64,000 bases of DNA from Leptospiraceae bacterium (GTDB lineage: Bacteria; Spirochaetota; Leptospiria; Leptospirales; Leptonemataceae): NCBI GenBank assembly GCA_026418015.1, contig JAOACE010000001.1, positions 25,676-89,675 of the forward strand, given 5' to 3'. The position numbers were made by a program, and so were the translations under genes. Shown piece by piece: positions 19,032-28,965 of this stretch. The notes beneath the pieces were generated by a model. The model did not search any database. It worked only from the letters and a program-made list of their open reading frames with translations, and was not told the origin of the DNA. The first letter of the stretch is position 1. The number at the start of each line of letters is the position of its first letter.

Positions 19032-20515
19032 AATATATAATGGTCTTGTGGTATATTGAACTTTATTAATATATCTTGATGTTCTTTTTCTTTCGATAGA
19101 TCAATATAAATTTTTTTATAATCAGACAACTCCAATTCTAAGATATTTTTTCTTGATTGTTTTGCCATTTGTATTTCTTCGTAGAGATGTTTAAGATTCA
19201 TCAATTTTTTTTGGTTGACTTTTACTACGGGTTTAAGCAGTATATTCTGATAACCAATATTGATAGGATCTGGTAGAACCTCAGAAATTAAAACTATTTT
19301 ATCGTTCTCTTTTTCGTTTTGATAATATTTTTTTGTATCGTATAAATAAGCAAGCTCTAAGGCTTTTGAACGCCAGTTTTTTCCCAATCGTTCCACTAAA
19401 TATGAATGACTGAGCTCAACAAAAACGATTCCATGTTGAACTATATAAGGTTGCATTCCAAAAGCTTTCCAAGGAATTCTTTCTACCTGGCTTTTTGTGT
19501 TAAACAACGATTTTAAAGGTACATCGAATTCAAGGGTTTCTTTTTTTCTTAATATTTTCGCTTTTATTATATCGTCTACTCTTCTATAAGTGCCATCGAT
19601 TTTACGGGAGAACAATAGCTCAAAGCTTTGTAAACCCAACAAAGGATCGATATACGAACAATTTTTATTGGGTGTAATACCATCAATTTCTAATAGTACA
19701 TCTTCTTCTTGTAGAATTCCTTTTGCACCACTACCCACAAAAACTTCATTAATAAAGCAAGCATCCATCGAATCGGAAATCCCATAATGTTTTTTTAACT
19801 CTTGTGGAATTGGTTTTAACCCTAATCCAGAAAAAACAAAACCTTGATATTGATTCTTAAGATAATCTTCGATAAAAGTTCTTATGCGCGAAACAGGAAC
19901 GAAAATATTTTTTTTCTCGGTTTGATAAGAGATAAACCCCACGATTTCGTTGTTATAAAAAGCTAAACTACCTACATCAAAAGATTTCGAAGAAGAAACA
20001 GTATATACCGGTAGTTTGGTAAACCCATAATCCGATGTTGTAGTATATTCTAAAACAGAAAAGTCCATGTTTCGTAATTGTTCCTCTTCGTAATAATAAA
20101 CTTTGATTGTTTGTTTGATTTTAGGATCTTGACCAAAAGGATATTCCTTTATATTTAAGCTATATCCATCGAATTGTTTTGTAGTTTCTAAAGTACAAAG
20201 ATTTGCTTCGGTATCAATGGTTTTTAATGTTAAATCGTATTTTTGATTTTTGTAGGTTCCTTGTATAGAGATAGCATGAATCAATTCATCGCACTGGGTT
20301 AAAATTATTCTTGGACTTATAAGGATTCCATATTGTTTGTATTCATTACCGGGCTCTTTGATCCAAGGATATACTTTACTGTATCGTATGGTTCCATACC
20401 GTAATTCTACTAAAAGATTCGAAAGAATTTCTGGGATTGCTTCTTTTTTTTCTTTGGCACTAATTCCCGAAAAAACAAATACTAAAAAAAATAACAACAT
20501 TGTTTTAATTTTCAT
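19028..20515 (-). CDS. HtrA-like protein lacking catalytic residues (pseudoprotease)
   Basis: A 495-residue exported protein, signal peptide at residues 1-20, that aligns in layout with the neighbouring HtrA-like protease: trypsin-like domain (about 30-215), PDZ-like domain (about 225-340), second PDZ-like region at the C-terminus. None of the triad is retained. The His block TNAHVV is replaced by LTQCDELI. The Asp block is ANLCTLE. The Ser block GNSGGP is replaced by DVGSLAFYN. It is thus unlikely to cleave peptides and may act as a regulatory or adaptor partner of the active paralogue. The reading frame is intact, so it is a maintained gene and not a decayed copy. The two genes overlap by 11 bases and are certainly co-transcribed. 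Confidence 0.75.
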   Translation of the reverse strand: MKIKTMLLFFLVFVFSGISAKEKKEAIPEILSNLLVELRYGTIRYSKVYPWIKEPGNEYKQYGILISPRIILTQCDELIHAISIQGTYKNQKYDLTLKTIDTEANLCTLETTKQFDGYSLNIKEYPFGQDPKIKQTIKVYYYEEEQLRNMDFSVLEYTTTSDYGFTKLPVYTVSSSKSFDVGSLAFYNNEIVGFISYQTEKKNIFVPVSRIRTFIEDYLKNQYQGFVFSGLGLKPIPQELKKHYGISDSMDACFINEVFVGSGAKGILQEEDVLLEIDGITPNKNCSYIDPLLGLQSFELLFSRKIDGTYRRVDDIIKAKILRKKETLEFDVPLKSLFNTKSQVERIPWKAFGMQPYIVQHGIVFVELSHSYLVERLGKNWRSKALELAYLYDTKKYYQNEKENDKIVLISEVLPDPINIGYQNILLKPVVKVNQKKLMNLKHLYEEIQMAKQSRKNILELELSDYKKIYIDLSKEKEHQDILIKFNIPQDHYIF

Positions 20516-22019
20516 AACTATTCCTTAAAACATGATCCTTATAGATAGAATAATTACTGAGGATTTCTTGATGAATCTTTTTTAAATCCTCTGCGTTAAA
20601 AATCAACGGCATTTTATTTTCTTTAAAACGAAATTCAATTCTTGGATTTTTTTGTAATTCTTGGTTTAAGACCTTCCACATGTGAGAAAGATTATCAACA
20701 GCAATTCCGTTAATAGTTTCTAATATCTGATGTTGATAATCTTTTGCATATCGATTTTTGGAATTTACAAGTAATTGAGTAAATATAATTAATTGTTTAT
20801 TGCCAACATTTGTTTTATTCTGAATTGCATGATAATAAAAAAATAATATATCCGACCGATTGTTCGATAGCCAAGTAGAAGAATAAGTAGACATCAAATC
20901 CGATGTTAAAGGCTGAAACAACAATCCTCCATAGAGAATATATTCTGGTGGTTTATCGTAATTTTTTCTCTGAAAATCTAATACATTGGTAATTTTCGCA
21001 GGAAATTCTAAATTCAATATTTTATTTTTTCGAAAAACTTTAACGCGAATAGTTTCGCCTTTCTCGAAATTGTCGATAACTTCGATATAATTTCTGTACT
21101 CACCATTAAAGAAAACCTCTCGTTGATCAGTTATCTTATAATTTTCAATTTCTAACAAAATATCTCCTTTTTCTATATAACCATCTGCACTCGAACCCGG
21201 TAAAATATCATATACAAGTACACCATAGTCTTTATATTCTTCTGGAAGGTTAAAAAAAGACTTCATCATAGGATTATCCAATGGCTGATCTAAAACACCT
21301 AATTCGATGTAACCATCATATTGATTATCCAAAGAAATATCTTTTAAAAATTTTTTGATTACTGGTGGTGGTATTAAGTAGCCTAAGTTTTGTCCCGTTC
21401 GCAATATCTGGAAGGCTACCCCAATTACCTTTCCCTCTTGAATGGCTGGACCCCCAGAATTTCCTGGGTTAATTGCAGCATCTACTTGGATCACCAAATG
21501 ACTGTCAACACCGCTATGGCTATAGGTATCCATATCAATACGCGAAACTATTCCTTGTGTTATAGAAACCTTTTCGCCTCCAATAGGATATCCAATAACG
21601 ATTACAGGTGTATTTAGTTTAGGGACATCTCCGATTTCGAGAGATTTTGAATTTTTATAAAATTCTTCTCGCGGGTTAAGTTTTTCGTCGATATCGATTA
21701 ATGCCAAATCGCAGTCATGAGCAATATATTTTACTTTTGCGAAAAAATATTCTCTTTGATCGTTTCGTCGAACGCGAATCTGAAAGGCATTACTCACTAC
21801 ATGTGCATTTGTTAGGATCAGTTTTTTTCCTTTTAATTCTATGATAAATCCGGTTCCCCCTTCGCGAGAAATATTGGGCTGCATCCATGGTTTCTCGTAG
21901 GAATAACGAAAGGAATTTACTTCGATCTTTACGACAGAATTTTGAACCTCTTGGATAGATACTTTCTTTGGCTGAAAAAAATCAAAGAATTGAAACAATA
22001 TTACTAAAAAAAACTTCAT
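20505..22019 (-). CDS. HtrA/DegP-like serine protease with PDZ domains
   Basis: A 504-residue exported S1C-family protease. After an N-terminal hydrophobic segment the trypsin-like domain shows GTGFII, the His block LTNAHVV (about residue 70), the Asp block DCDLALIDID (about 103-112), and the Ser block INPGNSGGPAIQ (about 187-198). A PDZ domain follows at about 245-335 (YGVLVYDILPGSSADGYI), with a more divergent second one near the C-terminus (LETINGIAVDNL). It likely degrades or refolds misfolded periplasmic proteins. The partner gene immediately downstream is a catalytically dead paralogue. Confidence 0.87.
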   Translation of the reverse strand: MKFFLVILFQFFDFFQPKKVSIQEVQNSVVKIEVNSFRYSYEKPWMQPNISREGGTGFIIELKGKKLILTNAHVVSNAFQIRVRRNDQREYFFAKVKYIAHDCDLALIDIDEKLNPREEFYKNSKSLEIGDVPKLNTPVIVIGYPIGGEKVSITQGIVSRIDMDTYSHSGVDSHLVIQVDAAINPGNSGGPAIQEGKVIGVAFQILRTGQNLGYLIPPPVIKKFLKDISLDNQYDGYIELGVLDQPLDNPMMKSFFNLPEEYKDYGVLVYDILPGSSADGYIEKGDILLEIENYKITDQREVFFNGEYRNYIEVIDNFEKGETIRVKVFRKNKILNLEFPAKITNVLDFQRKNYDKPPEYILYGGLLFQPLTSDLMSTYSSTWLSNNRSDILFFYYHAIQNKTNVGNKQLIIFTQLLVNSKNRYAKDYQHQILETINGIAVDNLSHMWKVLNQELQKNPRIEFRFKENKMPLIFNAEDLKKIHQEILSNYSIYKDHVLRNSYEN

Positions 22020-22056
22020 TAAGAACGTTTTTTTGTTGGATAAATTATTTTCAAGT

Positions 22057-22554
22057 CTATTCTTTAGTAAATTTTTTTATAAGATTCTCCCATTGGGGAA
22101 ATTTAGAAATTAAATCCTGAGATTTTGCAATTTCGAAATCTTCGAATTCAAAGCCCGGAGAAACCGTACAACCAATAAGCGAATAGGAAGATTTATCTAA
22201 AATTTCTGCGGAAAACCAAACATTTTTAGGCACAACAACTTGAAAGACTAAATCTTTTCCCAATGTAATATTACGATACTCTTGTTTTTCTTCGTCGAGT
22301 ATATGTAATAACAAAGGACTTCCTTGATAAAAATGCCAGATTTCGTCAGATTTAATGCGATGGAAAAGAGAGACATCGCTATTGACTAATAGATAATAGA
22401 TAGACGTAGAAATATTCCTATAAGGTTTTTTTGCATTTTTTCGGTTTTCTAATACCTCTACTGGAATGAATTCATTCGAACGATAAATTTCTCTGTAATA
22501 GCCACCTTCTGGATGTTTCGTTAGGTTTAATGATCGAATAATTTCTTCAACCAT
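22057..22554 (-). CDS. cupin domain protein, DUF985 family
   Basis: A 165-residue cupin of the DUF985/cupin_5 type. Characteristic blocks are LTKHPEGGYYREIYRS at residues 11-26, STSIYYLL, FHRIKSDEIWHFYQGSPL and SLIGCTVSPGFEFEDFEIA near the C-terminus. The fold is a double-stranded beta-helix; the reaction is unknown, though sugar-nucleotide isomerase-like chemistry has been suggested for relatives. The start overlaps the end of trpS by 8 bases, so it is translated from the trpS message. Confidence 0.88.
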   Translation of the reverse strand: MVEEIIRSLNLTKHPEGGYYREIYRSNEFIPVEVLENRKNAKKPYRNISTSIYYLLVNSDVSLFHRIKSDEIWHFYQGSPLLLHILDEEKQEYRNITLGKDLVFQVVVPKNVWFSAEILDKSSYSLIGCTVSPGFEFEDFEIAKSQDLISKFPQWENLIKKFTKE

Positions 22555-23518
22555 AATACTTTAAACCTGTTGCTTTTCGCACTTCTTCAAGGACTTCTTC
22601 TGCTATATTTTGTGCTTTTTTTGCACCTTCTTTTAAGATATCCATTACATCATCGATTTGATTTTCTAGTTGTTGTCTTTTCTTTCGAAAATCAGAAAAA
22701 TAATCTAAGATCTTTTGGTATAATTCTTGTTTTATATGTCCATAGCCAATGCCAGGTGTTAAAAATTTATCTCTTAGGATCCTTTTTTCTTCTTCGTTTA
22801 AAAATAACGAATAGATGTGATATAAAACTGAACTATCGGGATCTTTGGGTTCATCGACTCCTTTCGAATCTGTTATTATAGACATAACTTGCTTTTTGAG
22901 TTCTTTTTCGTCTGCAAACAAATAGATGGCATTTTTGTAACTTTTACTCATTTTTCTTCCGTCTATACCTGGTATAACAGCAACTTCTTCGCTTATATCT
23001 GGTTCGGGTAATTTAAACAATTCTCCATAACATCGATTAAAACGTTCTGCAATATCACGAGTAAACTCTAAATGCTGTTTTTGATCTTTACCAACGGGAA
23101 CTTTATCTGTACGAAATGCTAAGATATCCGCAGCCATAAGCACGGGATAAAAAAATAAACCACCGTTAGGATTAATTCCTTGGGCAATTTTATCTTTATA
23201 AGAATGAGCTAATTCTAACTGAGAAACATTTATAAAATTCGACAAAATCCAACATAGCTCTGTAACTTGTGGAACATCACTTTGAACCCAAAAAACAGCC
23301 TTTTTGGGATCAATGCCTACTGCTAAAAAATCTAAAACGGTGTTTAAGATTCCTTCTCGTAATTCAGTTTGATTTTGCACCGTAGTCATTGCATGATAAC
23401 TTGCGATAAATACAAATAGTTCGTGATCCTTTTGGTATTCTACCATTCGCTTCATCATAGAAAAATAATTTCCTAAATGAGGACGACCACTTGGTTGTAT
23501 TCCCGAAAGAATTCTCAT
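22547..23518 (-). CDS. trpS: tryptophanyl-tRNA synthetase
   Basis: A 323-residue class I aminoacyl-tRNA synthetase that charges tRNA-Trp. The N-terminus has SGIQPSGRPHLGNYF, which contains the HIGH-equivalent HLGN. VGKDQKQHLEFTRDIAERF lies around residues 143-161 and KMSKSYKNAI, the second signature, around 195. Length matches bacterial TrpS. It starts from an ATG at 23518 and is followed by a DUF985 cupin gene that overlaps by 8 bases. Confidence 0.96.
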   Translation of the reverse strand: MRILSGIQPSGRPHLGNYFSMMKRMVEYQKDHELFVFIASYHAMTTVQNQTELREGILNTVLDFLAVGIDPKKAVFWVQSDVPQVTELCWILSNFINVSQLELAHSYKDKIAQGINPNGGLFFYPVLMAADILAFRTDKVPVGKDQKQHLEFTRDIAERFNRCYGELFKLPEPDISEEVAVIPGIDGRKMSKSYKNAIYLFADEKELKKQVMSIITDSKGVDEPKDPDSSVLYHIYSLFLNEEEKRILRDKFLTPGIGYGHIKQELYQKILDYFSDFRKKRQQLENQIDDVMDILKEGAKKAQNIAEEVLEEVRKATGLKYYG

Positions 23519-23613
23519 ATAAATCCAATTCTTAGAATAAAACTATCTTGTCATTTGAATTTTAACAAAGAGGATTGAATTGACATAAAAAACCATCAAA
23601 AAAAAATCATTGT

Positions 23614-23817
23614 ATGAACCTTAGTTTTTTGAATTTCTTAGGTCTTCTGATAGGGTTAGGATTTATCGTTTGGAGCGTATGGATTTTATATAACTATTAT
23701 CAACTTCCGGTGGTGGGAAGAAAGTACAAAAAAGTTAACCTTTGGATTGGGGTATTAATTTTACTCATTGGTATTGCAGATCTGTTAAAAGCTATCAAAG
23801 ATATACTTCCACGCTAG
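23614..23817 (+). CDS. small two-helix membrane protein
   Basis: A 67-residue protein with two transmembrane helices (about residues 6-27 and 43-60) joined by a short basic loop containing GRKYKK. A TTGACA lies about 35 bases upstream of the ATG, so the gene may have its own promoter. Its last four bases overlap the convergent glycosyltransferase gene. No family recognised. Confidence 0.55.
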   Translation: MNLSFLNFLGLLIGLGFIVWSVWILYNYYQLPVVGRKYKKVNLWIGVLILLIGIADLLKAIKDILPR

Positions 23818-25463
23818 TTTAACTGTAAATCTAATAGATAAACATATTTGAGCATTTTATCTCTTTTGTTTTTGTTAAAAAATTCCCAAGAGGGTCTCGA
23901 AACCTTATAATAAGGAAATTTCGCAATCACGTTAATGGTAATTTTGTCGGAAAATTTACTTTTGATTTCTTCTTTAAAAGCTTCTAGGAAAATGCCTTCT
24001 ACTAGGATCAATTTCTTTTTTTCTTGATTTAGTTCTTCTATAAATTGTTCTTTTTTTAATATATAAGGTCGGGTGAGTCGATTTGTGTAGAAAGCATAAG
24101 AGCGATGGGAAAAAGGAATTCCCTGAGTATACAAAACCTTTTTCGAATAAGGTTGATTTTCTTCTATCTGAAAAATAATCTTTGCTATTCTACTTGCTGG
24201 TTGATAACTTATTAACATAGGATAAAGAGAAGAAACAACATAACTATAAAATAATGCAAACGAAAAAAGTACATAAAGCATTGCATAAGAATCTTTGTGG
24301 TAGAATAAAAACAAAAGGATCAAAACAAAAAACAAGGTAAGATAGAACAAAAATTTAAACGACTCTCCCGTATAAAAAGGTAATAAAACCAAAAGGATTA
24401 ATACAATCGTTGGAATAATGTAAAAAGAATAGAGAACCTTTTTATCCAAGCTAGAAACAAACCAATCTCCTGCTAGAATTGCTGCACCAGGTATAAGCCA
24501 GAATATATATTGAGGAAGGCGAAATTTAGAAAAACTCAATAAAATTAATACCAAAAATACCCATAGATATAATTCTATATTTTTTTTATCAATATTTTTT
24601 AACGATAGATTTTTTAACCTACGAAACAAAACGATCACAAAAGGAATCGATACATGCAAAATAGAAAATAAAAAAGTATTGTAAAAATAAAAAGGATCCC
24701 AACCAGTATCATAAATCTTACTAAAAAACCTACCAAATGATTGTAAATACAAAAAGAAATACGGACCAAAGATACCAAAATCGCTATACAAGAAATAACA
24801 CCATAACCCTACGGGAATTCCTACAATAACGATTCCCACACCAATGCGCAATTTTTTTAATAAATCCCAATCTTTTGTTAAAAAAATTTTTCCTCCAATA
24901 GTAATGATAGGAAGAACCAAAGAAATCGGCCCTTTGGTTATAAAACCAATACCAATAAAAAGATACATCAAATAAAAATATTTTTCGTTTACGAATAAAC
25001 CATAATAATAAAAAAGAAAAACAAAAATGATAAAGGTTGTTAAATAAATATCTATAATGGGACTTGTTAGCATAGTAAACAATGCTGGCGAACTTAGATA
25101 TATGAGCGACGATAGTTCTGCTTTTTTTTCTTCTTTATACAACAGTAAAGAAATTTTATAAATTCCCCAAACTGATAGTAATGCCATGATTAATGCAGGA
25201 AGTCTAAAAGCAAAGTTACTTGCACTAAACAACTTAAAAAAAATCGACAAAATCCAGAAGGTCATAATAGGCTTGTCGAGGTATTTTCTTCCGTTGTCGC
25301 GAATAGTAAAATAATCTTGGTTTTCCACCATTTCTCTTGTAATCTCTGCATATTGAGTAGAATCTATATCCATTATATCCTGTGGCAGATAAAAAGAATA
25401 GATCACCACATAGAGTAATATCAAAAACACAAAGAGGAACTTTTCTTTTTTTAAAGTTAGCAT
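23814..25463 (-). CDS. glycosyltransferase family 39 (ArnT-like)
   Basis: A 549-residue polytopic membrane protein with about eleven helices. The first periplasmic loop has the family signature DIDSTQYAEITREMVENQD (about residues 32-50) with the acidic residue expected at the catalytic site, then DKPIMTFW (about 64-71) and ASNFAFRLPALI (about 81-92). GT39/GT83 enzymes transfer a sugar from a polyprenyl phosphate carrier to lipid A or protein on the outer face of the inner membrane. The acceptor here is unknown. A small Cys-rich lipoprotein gene lies just upstream. Confidence 0.82.
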   Translation of the reverse strand: MLTLKKEKFLFVFLILLYVVIYSFYLPQDIMDIDSTQYAEITREMVENQDYFTIRDNGRKYLDKPIMTFWILSIFFKLFSASNFAFRLPALIMALLSVWGIYKISLLLYKEEKKAELSSLIYLSSPALFTMLTSPIIDIYLTTFIIFVFLFYYYGLFVNEKYFYLMYLFIGIGFITKGPISLVLPIITIGGKIFLTKDWDLLKKLRIGVGIVIVGIPVGLWCYFLYSDFGIFGPYFFLYLQSFGRFFSKIYDTGWDPFYFYNTFLFSILHVSIPFVIVLFRRLKNLSLKNIDKKNIELYLWVFLVLILLSFSKFRLPQYIFWLIPGAAILAGDWFVSSLDKKVLYSFYIIPTIVLILLVLLPFYTGESFKFLFYLTLFFVLILLFLFYHKDSYAMLYVLFSFALFYSYVVSSLYPMLISYQPASRIAKIIFQIEENQPYSKKVLYTQGIPFSHRSYAFYTNRLTRPYILKKEQFIEELNQEKKKLILVEGIFLEAFKEEIKSKFSDKITINVIAKFPYYKVSRPSWEFFNKNKRDKMLKYVYLLDLQLN

Positions 25464-25481
25464 AAGGCAATTCCTATTAGA

Positions 25482-25766
25482 TTATTGGTTTAAAAAAACG
25501 GGCATAGTACATTCAAAAATCAACCTACATTGATCTTGGATCTTTTTTTCGTTATAACATTCAAAGATTTCTTGGTTGTAAATCATACATGCATCTACAC
25601 AGTTTGCATAAAAACGATTTTCCCAATTTCCGGTAATATTTAACGGTTGATTTTCTTTGATACATTGATTGTATTGAGTACAGAGTTTATCGCATTGTTG
25701 ATATATTGGATCTTTACAAGAAATAAAAATTAAAACTAATAAAACGAAAAAGTTGTAATACTTCAC
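25482..25766 (-). CDS. Cys-rich small lipoprotein
   Basis: A 94-residue protein with a lipoprotein signal (lipobox IFISC, Cys17). The mature part has eight further cysteines (in QQCDKLCTQYNQC, ANCVDAC, FECY and QCRLIFEC), likely forming disulphides in a small helical domain. Function unknown. It probably shares the transcript of the ArnT-like gene, 18 bases downstream. Confidence 0.65.
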   Translation of the reverse strand: MKYYNFFVLLVLIFISCKDPIYQQCDKLCTQYNQCIKENQPLNITGNWENRFYANCVDACMIYNQEIFECYNEKKIQDQCRLIFECTMPVFLNQ

Positions 25767-25843
25767 ATTTACACATTTTTTGCTGCCTATTTATAGTAAA
25801 ATATTTTTATTCAAAATGTTTCAAAGAACCGATAATTAAGACA

Positions 25844-27280
25844 ATGAGATATTATATATTCCTGATTTTAATGATAATACTTTTTAGTTGTAAAACCTTT
25901 CAGAAAGAAGATGGGGGCACTTCGGAAAAAGATCAACAAATCGAAAATATGTACAAAAAAAAAGATGATATTGCCCCAAATCAAAAAAAAGCATACATCG
26001 ATTATTTTGTTAGCGAATCGGATTCTCCCTTGGCTTTGGATAAATTAATCAAACTTTATGATGATCCAAATTACCAAAACGAAAAGGATTATATCTTAGA
26101 AAATTTGATCGATCACATAGATAATGAACAAGTTTATTCTTTAATAAAAAAAGAAATTGTTTCTAATCCCAATTTATACAATGCAAAGATTAAACAAAAA
26201 CTTTTCGACTCTTCGAGTAAAAATTCTGCGGAATTGTTGTTAAACCTAATCTATTTAAACCAAGAAAAACTGGATCCAGAAATTATCTATTTTTTTAGAA
26301 AAACAAAGTACGAAGATGCTATACCTATTTTGATTTATACCATCGAATCAAATCAATTTGTCGAAGAATGCTTTTCTGCCATTGCTGATATACCCACAGA
26401 AGAAGCACAAAAATATCTTATTAATTCTGCTTCCGATTACGAATACCCTTATAGAAATATTGCCCTAAGCTATCTATACAAAATCGACCAAAAAGAAACT
26501 GCGTACGCAATCTATAAAAGTATATTAATGAATCCTTCGAGAGAAAGTACAACTACTTTACTAATTACGATTCGTTCTCTACAAGAAATTGTGCCTTATT
26601 TAAACGATGACCAAAAAAAAGAATTAATCAAAATTCTAAATCCTTTACTTACAAACAAAACACTAGAAGAACCTATTAACACACTACTTTCTCTTCTTAG
26701 AACAATAACCCAACAAGAAACAACACAAAAAAATACGGAACAAGAAACCAAAGATAATCAAACCTTCGAACCAAAACCTACATTAGAACAAAAGAAAGAA
26801 GAAAAAAAACCAATACCAGAAATCTCTAAAATTGAGGTTCCAAAAAAGCAAATGCAAGAAAGTAAAAATAAAATGACGAAACAAGATACCCAACCCAAAA
26901 AACACCTAAGCAAAGCATTTTATTCGCAACAGTATGCACAGAAAGTTACTACAAATTTAAAAAAACTTTTTCCTGAGGATTATAAACAAACTCAATTAAA
27001 CATTCACAATGCTTTTATTACTTATTCTAATTCAAATTCAGAACGATCCAACTTCGTAAAAAATGCTTACAAACAATGCTATAAAACAGAAAAAGACGAA
27101 GATATTCAAGCACTCTTAAAACAAGGTTTATTTATTCATCAGTCTTTGTACTGTGTTTTAGTCTATACAAAAAACCAGTATCCAAGAAAAGATTTACAAA
27201 TTTATGCATTAACACAGTTTTTCGCTATAAAAAGAAGTCATGCAACAAAAATTGTAGAAAATATAGAATTATTTCGATAA
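25844..27280 (+). CDS. HEAT-like repeat lipoprotein
   Basis: A 478-residue protein with a lipoprotein signal (lipobox ILFSC, Cys16). Residues of about 40-290 form helical pairs resembling HEAT/armadillo repeats. A low-complexity Lys/Gln/Glu/Pro linker (about 290-350) follows, rich in polar residues as in a disordered tether. The C-terminal 110 residues are a helical domain containing FYSQQYAQKVTTNLKKLF and a C-x(~20)-C pair. It lies one base before a further lipoprotein gene, so the two are an operon. Unknown function. Confidence 0.65.
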   Translation: MRYYIFLILMIILFSCKTFQKEDGGTSEKDQQIENMYKKKDDIAPNQKKAYIDYFVSESDSPLALDKLIKLYDDPNYQNEKDYILENLIDHIDNEQVYSLIKKEIVSNPNLYNAKIKQKLFDSSSKNSAELLLNLIYLNQEKLDPEIIYFFRKTKYEDAIPILIYTIESNQFVEECFSAIADIPTEEAQKYLINSASDYEYPYRNIALSYLYKIDQKETAYAIYKSILMNPSRESTTTLLITIRSLQEIVPYLNDDQKKELIKILNPLLTNKTLEEPINTLLSLLRTITQQETTQKNTEQETKDNQTFEPKPTLEQKKEEKKPIPEISKIEVPKKQMQESKNKMTKQDTQPKKHLSKAFYSQQYAQKVTTNLKKLFPEDYKQTQLNIHNAFITYSNSNSERSNFVKNAYKQCYKTEKDEDIQALLKQGLFIHQSLYCVLVYTKNQYPRKDLQIYALTQFFAIKRSHATKIVENIELFR

Positions 27281-27281
27281 A

Positions 27282-27761
27282 ATGAAATCAAAATATTTAA
27301 TTTTTTTATTAATAAATTTTATCTTTTGCATAAAAGAATACAAAGGAGAATTCGCTTGGCGTAGTATTGATCAAACACAATTTTCGCAGATGGATACGTT
27401 ATTAATATCGCCACAAGAATTTTACCTAGGAAGAGAAAATCTCTATTTTGGAACAAACGAAACCATTTGGTGGATCTATCAATTTGACCAAAAGTTATAT
27501 TTAAAACCCAAATTTCTTGTTGTACTCTATTCCGAAATTGGCTCACCACAACCGGTGGAAATCGATTTACGAGTTGTGGAACCAGAATATCAAGATGGGA
27601 TTCATTTTCTAAAACAATTTTATCCACCCCTAGAAGAAGGAAAATATTTACTAAAAATAGCAACAACAGAAGAAAAAGTACCTTTTGATCAAGTAGAATT
27701 TTTTGTATTACCTCAAAAGGAAATTCAGCATATTTCAGGACCTGTAAATTCGATTGAATAA
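27282..27761 (+). CDS. hypothetical lipoprotein
   Basis: A 159-residue protein with a short signal peptide and lipobox-like NFIFC (Cys16). The mature part is beta-rich with repeated aromatic residues (NETIWWIYQFDQKLYLKPKF) and a C-terminal segment LEEGKYLLKIATTEE that resembles an immunoglobulin-like beta sandwich edge. No family recognised. It begins one base after the upstream HEAT-like lipoprotein gene. Confidence 0.6.
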   Translation: MKSKYLIFLLINFIFCIKEYKGEFAWRSIDQTQFSQMDTLLISPQEFYLGRENLYFGTNETIWWIYQFDQKLYLKPKFLVVLYSEIGSPQPVEIDLRVVEPEYQDGIHFLKQFYPPLEEGKYLLKIATTEEKVPFDQVEFFVLPQKEIQHISGPVNSIE

Positions 27762-27805
27762 AGATTTTTGCTTTTAGTTCTTATTTTAAAAAAAATTTTG
27801 TACTT

Positions 27806-28924
27806 ATGAATGATATTTTAGAAAACATATTTTCCGAACGAATGAATTACATCGATACCTCTCAAATTAGAAAAATGTTTGATTTGGCTCAGAAGTTAAA
27901 AAATCCCATCAACCTATCGATTGGACAACCCCACTTTCCTACTCCAGAACCTATTATAGAAGCAATGGAAAAGGCTTTAAGGGATGGTAAAACTTCTTAT
28001 ACAATGACACAAGGTATTCCTGAACTTCGCGAAAAATTAGCAGAAAAGTTTCGAACCAAAAATGGGATTTCTACAAATCCAGACAACATTCTCGTAAGTT
28101 CTGGTGTATCCAGCCTTTTGATTCTATTATTTTTAGCTACGATAGATCCAGGAGATGAAGTATTACTTATTGAACCAGCCTTTTTAATTTACCGAGGACT
28201 TACATCTTTTTTTCGCGCAAAAGAAGTTTTACTCAACCAAAACTTTACAAAAAACGATTTAGAAAAACTCAACTTTCGAAGGTTAAAATTAATTCTTTAT
28301 TCTTCCCCATCAAACCCAACGGGATATATTCTTACAAAAGAACAAATTCAATTACTAGGCGAATTAGCAGATAAGACTGGTGCCATCCTAGTATCTGACG
28401 AAATATACGAAATGTTCGATTACGATAAAAAATTCATCAGTGCTGGATCCATCTACCCAAATACATTAACCTTTATGGGATTTTCTAAATCTTATAGTAT
28501 GACAGGTTTAAGACTTTCTGCCGCAACAGGTCCACAGAAGATCATCAAAGCAATGACTACTTTACAACAATATACCATTGTTTGTGCACCAACCCCTGTT
28601 CAATATGCTGGCATAAAAGCCTTAGAAGTAGATTTATCTTCTTATGTAGAATATTATAAAAAAAATCGCGATATGCTAAAAAATGCATTAGAGCCTTATA
28701 CTCGTTTTTACGAACCTGATGGTGCCATCTATCTCTTCGCACAAGTTCCTTCTGGTTATACCGACATGAATTTTTGCGAAAAAGCAATCCAAGAAAAACA
28801 ACTTTTGATTGTGCCAGGATATATCTTTACAAATCAAAACAATTGGGTTAGAATTTCTTTTGCTGTGGATAGGAATAACTTAGAACGTGGTATAGAAGCG
28901 TTAAAAGAGCTTTATCGTTCGTAA
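27806..28924 (+). CDS. PLP-dependent aminotransferase, class I/II
   Basis: A 372-residue fold-type I aminotransferase. Key blocks are INLSIGQPHFPTPEPI (about residues 36-51), YTMTQGIPELREKLA, YSSPSNPTGYILT (about 167-179), VSDEIYEMFDYD (about 195-206) with the Asp that contacts the pyridine nitrogen, and GFSKSYSMTGLRLS (about 224-237) carrying the Schiff-base Lys. The C-terminal WVRISFAVD holds the carboxylate-binding Arg. It likely transfers amino groups between an aromatic, aspartate or branched amino acid and 2-oxoglutarate; the exact specificity is not readable. It precedes prfC. Confidence 0.9.
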   Translation: MNDILENIFSERMNYIDTSQIRKMFDLAQKLKNPINLSIGQPHFPTPEPIIEAMEKALRDGKTSYTMTQGIPELREKLAEKFRTKNGISTNPDNILVSSGVSSLLILLFLATIDPGDEVLLIEPAFLIYRGLTSFFRAKEVLLNQNFTKNDLEKLNFRRLKLILYSSPSNPTGYILTKEQIQLLGELADKTGAILVSDEIYEMFDYDKKFISAGSIYPNTLTFMGFSKSYSMTGLRLSAATGPQKIIKAMTTLQQYTIVCAPTPVQYAGIKALEVDLSSYVEYYKKNRDMLKNALEPYTRFYEPDGAIYLFAQVPSGYTDMNFCEKAIQEKQLLIVPGYIFTNQNNWVRISFAVDRNNLERGIEALKELYRS

Positions 28925-28965
28925 AAAACAATATTCTATTAAAAAACAAAAAAAAATCTGGATCT

